DNA of 11,911 bases, taken from positions 1-11,911 of the forward strand of contig CAJVPP010003346.1 in the NCBI GenBank assembly GCA_910592005.1. Direction: 5' to 3'. Position 1 is the first letter of the stretch; each line of letters starts with the position of its first letter. The notes under the pieces are model-generated. The model saw nothing but the letters and a program-made list of their open reading frames with translations. It made no database searches and was not told the DNA's origin. Of the stretch, positions 7,137 to 11,911 are shown one piece after another. The position numbers and the translations under genes are program-made. The stretch comes from Funneliformis mosseae (Eukaryota; Glomeromycota; Glomeromycetes; Glomerales; Glomeraceae).

Positions 7137-7316
7137 ACCAGTTGTGACGAATGTTGGGATTTTAGACTAGACTGGGATGGGCGTTACGACTCAGCATATC
7201 TCACAGTTATCACAATACGTAAGCATCATGAACACCGACAAGCATAATCAAGTGCTAACGAACTAGTGGAAATAGTAATTCAACAAAATTATTTCATTGA
7301 TAATTCTGTTATGTAA
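7137..7316 (+). pseudogene. Unidentified gene fragment with one in-frame stop
   Basis: A 59-codon frame between TGA (7134-7136) and TAA (7314-7316) reads TSCDECWDFRLDWDGRYDSA and then YLTVITIRKHHEHRQA. A TAA follows, and then SSANELVEIVIQQNYFIDNS. The segment is clearly less A+T-rich than its surroundings, and both halves have natural protein composition in the same frame, so a single nonsense change in a former exon is likely. A CxxC pair lies near the start. No family is recognised, and no clear splice sites were found. Confidence 0.4.
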
Positions 7317-7935
7317 TTATCGAGAATGTTTAAATCAACATTTTTTTTTTAAATCGCGGAATTTTTATTTCTGATAATAATAATAATTTTAGAATTAAAT
7401 AAATGAACATAGAAAATTATTATTTTTTATACTTAAAATATTATTAAAATTATTAGTTAAATATAAAGCACACAAAAGATAATTAGCCGTACGTTATCAT
7501 GAAGTTTGCGCATAATTCTTTCCTTGTTTTAAGACCTTATACTTATTTTTTTTTAATGACTAAAGCTTTGTTCTGATGATTAATTAACATGAGCTTTTGT
7601 ATTATTTCTTAACTTACCGAATTGTACATAAAAATAATCAACGACAAGAATTGTAAAAAAACCCTGGCTGTTACGATCCGGCATGCGAGATCTAAAAAAA
7701 ATTCTAGATAATGCAAAGTGTTACAAAAACGGAATATTAAAAATAAATAGATAGCTCAGTTTCATAATTTTCAAATGAAATGACTATAAAATTGATTTCA
7801 TAATATCTACAATTGTTTCGTTTGCTATATTGCCAAATTGCCAATATAAACACAAAATTTATTTATATATCAACTGTGATTACAAACTACATTGCACAAA
7901 ATATATTTGATTTAGTTAGCTACCTTGATTACAAG
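7317..7935. other. Gene-poor A+T-rich stretch before the large relic
   Basis: No supported gene was seen. A 25-codon ATG frame at about 7499-7576 (MKFAHNSFLVLRPYTYFF) is hydrophobic but short. TATATTGCCAAATTGCCAATATA (7827-7849) is a near-palindrome. The signal peptide expected upstream of the following relic was not found. Confidence 0.4.
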
Positions 7936-10015
7936 ATGGTCGTTTATAAAGATTTCTCACACGATAAAGAAGATAATAAAGTTTGTTAGATAAACACTTG
8001 ACACTTCGTACAATTTACCTGATGGGAAAGTTATACCAATTGATATTACATTAGATATGCAGGATTTTAACTTTTGCCTTTACCAACGGAATGGAGTTAA
8101 AAGTACTATTCAAATTTATCCCATAAAAGTAATTTTTTGTTAGTAACTTACGTGGATACCACTAATCCAAATGATCCTTACACTTATAATGAAAAGACAA
8201 TGGTCATTGATTTAAATGGAACAATTGATGGATTAGAAAAATCAGATTCCTATTAAATAAATAAATCTACTTCAACACTGTTAATTCGCTTTTTCTTTTC
8301 ATAAGAATATTATATTGAAATGTACCTATGTTGATGTTGCACTAATCAATGGTTACCCGATCAAGCTGGAATTTTTGTAAATTACAATTCACACAAGGGT
8401 TTCTCCGTGTAACATCAATAACAAATGCTTCTGGCTTTGGCTTCGAGCGATACGAATCATATAAATATTTAAGTATTTGTTAAATTAATTATGAAAAATA
8501 ATTACAATATTTTATTATTTTTGATAAAGTGCTGAAGACGGAAATATCTTATTTCTTGTGCAATATATCTTAAATTTTAAAGATTCTCTTAGCCTTATAT
8601 TAACTGGCATTCCAATAGTGGATGGTAGATACGCAATTATCTACGCTAATTCCACGGATTTCGAAGTTACTTCAATTATAACTCAGGAAGTTTCTACATA
8701 TTAATATTAGAGTACGATCAAGAGACTGAACGAGAACCAGCTGTTCTTTATCAAGTTACAATCTATGGATTAAGTTTATTAACATTAATTGCGATGTTTA
8801 TGTAGGAATTGGACAAGTTTGTATAGTAACAGGCGAATATATTGTACAATAGGAGCGGTTAAAGAAACCATTTATTAATTTTTCTTTCATGTGAAACAGC
8901 ATATAATTTAAACCATTAAAGATTCAAACGAATCCAATAATTGAGGATTATGCTATTCGTTTATTATCATATGAAGGTTATTTATTAAGTGAAATAGGAA
9001 GAATTGATGGTCAAATTGTAATAACTGGTTATGTTTTTAATGATGATGGTGAAGTTTATTCTTGGAATCTTCCAAAAATTGTCGAATAAACTTTAAAGCT
9101 GTTATTTAACGAGGATCAGGTACGTGACAACATTTAGAAAAATTCAACTATTGTAAAAATTGTAACCTTTAATTTAATTTTTATTTATTAAATAAATAAT
9201 TCTAGATCATGGGTATAATAATTTCTATATCGCTTCCACGACTCAAGTATTAATGACATGATTCCATCTCATTTTGGAGTTCCTTAATATTAAAATTATA
9301 ATAAAGTTGAATTATCAAACGGTAACATTACAATTTTTCAAGACGATGATAATATACGACAAACCACTTCGGGAAACAACGGCTTCTTTTCTTTATGAAG
9401 ACGATCGCAAAGCTTTTCTTATGAAAATTAAAACAAGAATTTGCTGATGCAATTCCTGTCAGTCCTAATCGCATAACTACCGATGAAGGATTTAAAATCG
9501 ATACTTCAGTTTCTCAAAAACAAATCTTTTTATCCATTGACATTAAAAAATAAAACTGAGCAAGGAAGATCAGTTTGTTTGGCATTAAGGATGTAGATAG
9601 TTTGATTAAGAATAAACCTTATCACTGTTATCGCCTCAGGTGAATCAATCAGTTATTAGATGAGGATTATGAATATAAAACTCTCCGTAAGAATTCAATT
9701 TTTTAAAATATCATATAATAGTTTACATGTATGAAGATTCTTTCAATTAAAGCTAAATATATTTTATTACTTTATATCCTGAACATAAAATAGCCAATTG
9801 GCGAAAAACTTATGGATCAGTTCTTATTGGAGTTATCTCGAAGTATAGGATGAGATGTGTTATTATTCAAATGCAATTGAGAATACTGAGATTAGGGTTA
9901 TGATACATCGTTTGAACTATTCATTCCGTCAATATTCAAATATGATTCAGCCACTTCATTTGATGTATTTTTATCATCATTTATAATCGACGATTGCGTC
10001 CGGTATTTCCAATAA
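7936..10015 (+). pseudogene. Large multi-exon protein of a Rhizophagus-type expanded family, heavily decayed
   Basis: More than a dozen in-order protein pieces occur in shifting frames: MVVYKDFSHDKEDNK (7936), LPDGKVIPIDITLDMQDF (8015), VDTTNPNDPYTYNEKTMVID (8152), QWLPDQAGIFVNYNSHKGF (8347), LRVTSITNASGFGFERY (8403), AEDGNILFLVQYILNFKDSL (8531), EYDQETEREPAVLYQV (8710), INCDVYVGIGQVCIVTGEY (8784) and GRIDGQIVITGYVFNDDGE (about 8997). Then come HGYNNFYIASTTQV (after an 86-nt intron, 9120-9205), KVELSNGNITIFQDDDNI (9303), PVSPNRITTDEGFKIDTSV (about 9455), DVDSLIKNK and LDEDYEYKTL. A second intron-like gap (9687-9752) and a hydrophobic stretch to 10015 follow. I remember large secreted or membrane proteins of this pattern from Rhizophagus, with an extracellular part followed by membrane helices; the function is unknown. 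Stops end nearly every piece. The signal peptide and the rest of the membrane part are missing. Confidence 0.75.
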
Positions 10016-10462
10016 TTTTATTACTAAAATGATTTCCGTCTAAAGAAATGAAGAACCAAAAAAAAATTAAGAATAAGAGAATATTTATAACATTATCACC
10101 AATGGCTAGTTCTTGGGTTTGCTCATTTTGCTTACATTGAGCAGCATCCTTCAGAGTTGTTGTAGATTGCATTTAGCAGTGGCCATCAGAGCTGATAAAA
10201 TTTGTTGATTGTTATCAAATTTTATCGACAGGTCAGGTTCCTTTAATTTACATTTAATAATCTTTTGTCCTTTGGTAGTGATTTAAGTTAAAGTCAGATC
10301 ATTGTCACCTTTTTCAATATTAGGACTTTTTTTTTCGATCATCTTTAGCAGAATGTTTTGTGTTTGAAATCATTTCGGATCTTGATTTTCTTTCAGAATT
10401 AAAGAAAAGTAAGCTACTAATTTTTCTTTGTAAAATCCAATAATTTTTATGGTAACTGTCAT
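9981..10462 (-). pseudogene. Broken unknown gene, tail-to-tail with the large relic
   Basis: From ATG at 10462-10460 one frame runs for about 110 codons to TGA at about 10151 with only two internal stops (a TGA and a TAA). It reads MTVTIKIIGFYKEKLVAYFS, LILKENQDPK, KMIEKKSPNIEKGDNDLTLT, TTKGQKIIKCKLKEPDLSI and FDNNQQILSALMATAK. A one-base frame change then leads into STTTLKDAAQCKQNEQTQEL (open frame 10172-9981). The composition is strongly protein-like throughout. The ATG-started 63-codon frame alone would be misleading, being only the tail of this relic. After about 10060 it becomes Phe/Leu-rich and overlaps the end of the opposite-strand relic, so its true end is unclear. No family is recognised. 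Confidence 0.5.
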
Positions 10463-10752
10463 AGAATCTTAATTTTCATTTGATTTCGGGTAATTTTGTG
10501 AGGTATAATAACAAAAAATAAAAGCCTTTAAGTATTATAGAAAGTATATGAGAATAATGTTTAAAAAATTAAATAGAAAAACTTTATTATTGTAACATTT
10601 AGAAGAATTCGTTTGAAGAAATGCATATCAGATCACGAATAAAATAAAGTTTGGTGTTGTATAACCATACATTAAAATAAGAATACTAAGCTATCGTAAT
10701 CACATAATTTATAAATGATGTGTAACCTAAGATCGTTCTAATACCTAAAATA
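10463..10752. other. A+T-rich gap without supported features
   Basis: No open frame, RNA or repeat stands out. It lies upstream of the broken minus-strand gene and may hold what is left of its promoter. Confidence 0.4.
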
Positions 10753-10860
10753 TTAATCGTTTATTTCTTTTAGGGAAGGCCTTCAAGATACTTAAGATAT
10801 TAAGATATTTTAGGTTGTTAGCTTGGTTTTGGTATAATTCCAGGCCTAACACCGTAAATA
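10753..10860 (+). repeat. Dispersed hairpin-containing repeat, copy 2
   Basis: This is the counterpart of 3403-3510: TTAATCGT, TTAGGGAAGGCCTT, GTTAGCTTGGTTTTGG and ATTCCAGGCCTAACACCGTAAA. GGTTGTTAGCTTGG (10813-10826) can pair with CCAGGCCTAACACC (10840-10853), with one bulge. Relative to copy 1 the outer stem differs in sequence but still pairs. It lies just beyond the 3' end of the amylase relic. Confidence 0.6.
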
Positions 10861-10990
10861 ATGAAAATTTGGATAAATACTATATTATTTTCAGTTTAGT
10901 TTTTTTTTGTTATTAATTATTTTATGAATAAATCTTTTTAACTAAGTCAAGTTATAAATTACCATAATAAAAATAAAAATAAAAATTAGG
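10861..10990. repeat. A+T-rich spacer with short AATAAA-type simple repeat
   Basis: ATAAAAATAAAAATAAAAATT (about 10967-10987) is a short 6-bp tandem run. On the minus strand this is the 3' flank of the amylase relic. Confidence 0.5.
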
Positions 10991-11911
10991 TTAAAGTCTA
11001 TAAATGCCAAGACATTTTAAATCCTTCTCGGGATAAAGTACTTTTAGTTCACCGTCAATTTGAACTTTGACATTATGAGACTCATCAATAGGTAATCTTT
11101 TATTCAACATTTATAATATTAATTAAAACGTCATCAACAGGCCATCTTCTATTTCCTTGTATAATTAAATTTCTATTTGGATTATTTTCATCATAATTAG
11201 AGGTGATGATAATGCCTTGTCTTTAATAAAGGCATAAATCGTTCATTTATCCAAACTTTGATAAATAATGAAGAGAAGAATGTTCCAGGTAATGCTTTAC
11301 GGAATGCATTGATATTAGCGTTGAATTTGTATGAGGGAGACGATTGTGAGTAAGAAGATGGTCAGAGCGCACGATTAAATAGATCATTTGCCGTTGGAAG
11401 TCTTGTAAAATCATGCTCAGATCCTTGATATACTATGCCTAAATAATTAAGTAGATTGTATTACGTAAAATTTCCTAATCTATAATGACGTAAAAAAAAT
11501 TGAGGACAAAATAAATTGTTATATGATTAAATCTCAACAATTAACAACTAAAATAAATAAAATGAATGAATAAATAAATTGATTTTTTAAAGATGTTTAC
11601 AAGTTGAAAAAAAAAAATTACCGGTTGATGAACATCAAAAAAATTCCTAGTACACTATTATCATTAAAAGATTTTCTATTATCACATTAGCACAAGGAGT
11701 AATATATAAAGGTTGTAATTTGGAATAGGGGATACCTAAAGTATTATACATATATCATTGATAAGATCCAACAAATCCTGCATTAGAATTCGCTACTTCA
11801 CCGATTGTAAATACTCCACTACTTTGAGTGAACCCACCCCAAAGACTATGTCGAATGCTTTTTGCTGTATCGATATATATACCATCAAATTCGAATTTTT
11901 TGACCAACCAA
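10991..11911 (-). pseudogene. GH13 alpha-amylase, 3' part, broken
   Basis: The family hydrolyses internal alpha-1,4 bonds in starch or glycogen. Motifs occur in order. Region II reads FDGIYIDTAKS (from about 11890); the nucleophile Asp is kept (11871-11869), but the usual Arg two residues before it is Tyr. Region III reads GVFTIGEV with the acid Glu at 11799-11797. Region IV survives as DNSVLG plus FFDVHQP across a T7 slip, with the catalytic Asp replaced. GIVYQGSEHDF, FNRAL-stop-PSSYSQSS (TGA at 11364-11362 where the family has Trp) and YKFNANINAFRKALPG follow, and then the C-terminal beta domain: ITSNYDENNPNRNLIIQG and DGELKVLYPEKDLKCLGIY. The final stop is at 10993-10991. One intron (11621-11548, GTAATT...TAG) fits. 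Stops at 11757-11755 and 11364-11362 and several frameshifts make it dead. The 5' part lies outside the window. Confidence 0.88.

Noticed and set aside
10016..10500. Continuation of the large plus-strand relic beyond 10015
   Set aside because: Plus-strand frames here do not match the expected membrane segments of that family, while the minus strand reads as protein over the same DNA.
1..11911. CRISPR array, bacterial operon or prophage
   Set aside because: The short-repeat runs lack regular spacers, there are no ribosome-binding sites or long uninterrupted ORFs, and introns with GT...AG ends point to a eukaryote.

Overview
The window is about three-quarters A+T, with long T and A runs and short introns of the GTAAGT...TAG type. 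Its broken genes look like those of arbuscular mycorrhizal fungi (Glomeromycotina, Rhizophagus-like). This placement rests on remembered family resemblance, not on a search. No complete, intact, recognisable gene was found. The window reads as a gene graveyard with transposon scars, plus one possibly live gene start at the left edge.

Left edge (1-464, minus strand): a small spliced gene model starts at 464 and runs out of the window. Its downstream part is a tandem repeat of about 100 bp. Each repeat unit is a complete intron (5' splice site, branch-point-like site, T tract, TAG), and neighbouring introns are separated by exactly 3 nt. This possible array of 3-nt microexons is the most unusual thing here. 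Around 1329-1500 on the minus strand there are weak exon-like pieces. Otherwise 465-2100 is A+T-rich and without clear genes.

2112-2977 (plus): a dead sacsin-type GHKL ATPase gene. It is interrupted by a 233-bp non-autonomous inverted-repeat element built of AACCGGTTAA motifs and flanked by a perfect 10-bp target duplication. A possible LTR end (3200-3345) and a hairpin repeat (3403-3510) follow; the hairpin repeat recurs at 10753-10860.

3511-7935: mostly gene-poor A+T-rich DNA. It holds a GTCGAAA tandem repeat (5316-5384) and several short coding-like islands of unknown identity: 4577-4837 minus, 6244-6420 minus, 7137-7316 plus, and weaker ones.

7936-10015 (plus): a long, heavily frameshifted relic of a large multi-exon protein of the kind expanded in Rhizophagus. 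On the opposite strand, a broken unknown gene occupies 10462 down to about 10000. 10991-11911 (minus): the 3' part of a GH13 alpha-amylase gene with stops and frameshifts, its 5' part lying outside the window. The genes show no pathway link. What they share is decay.
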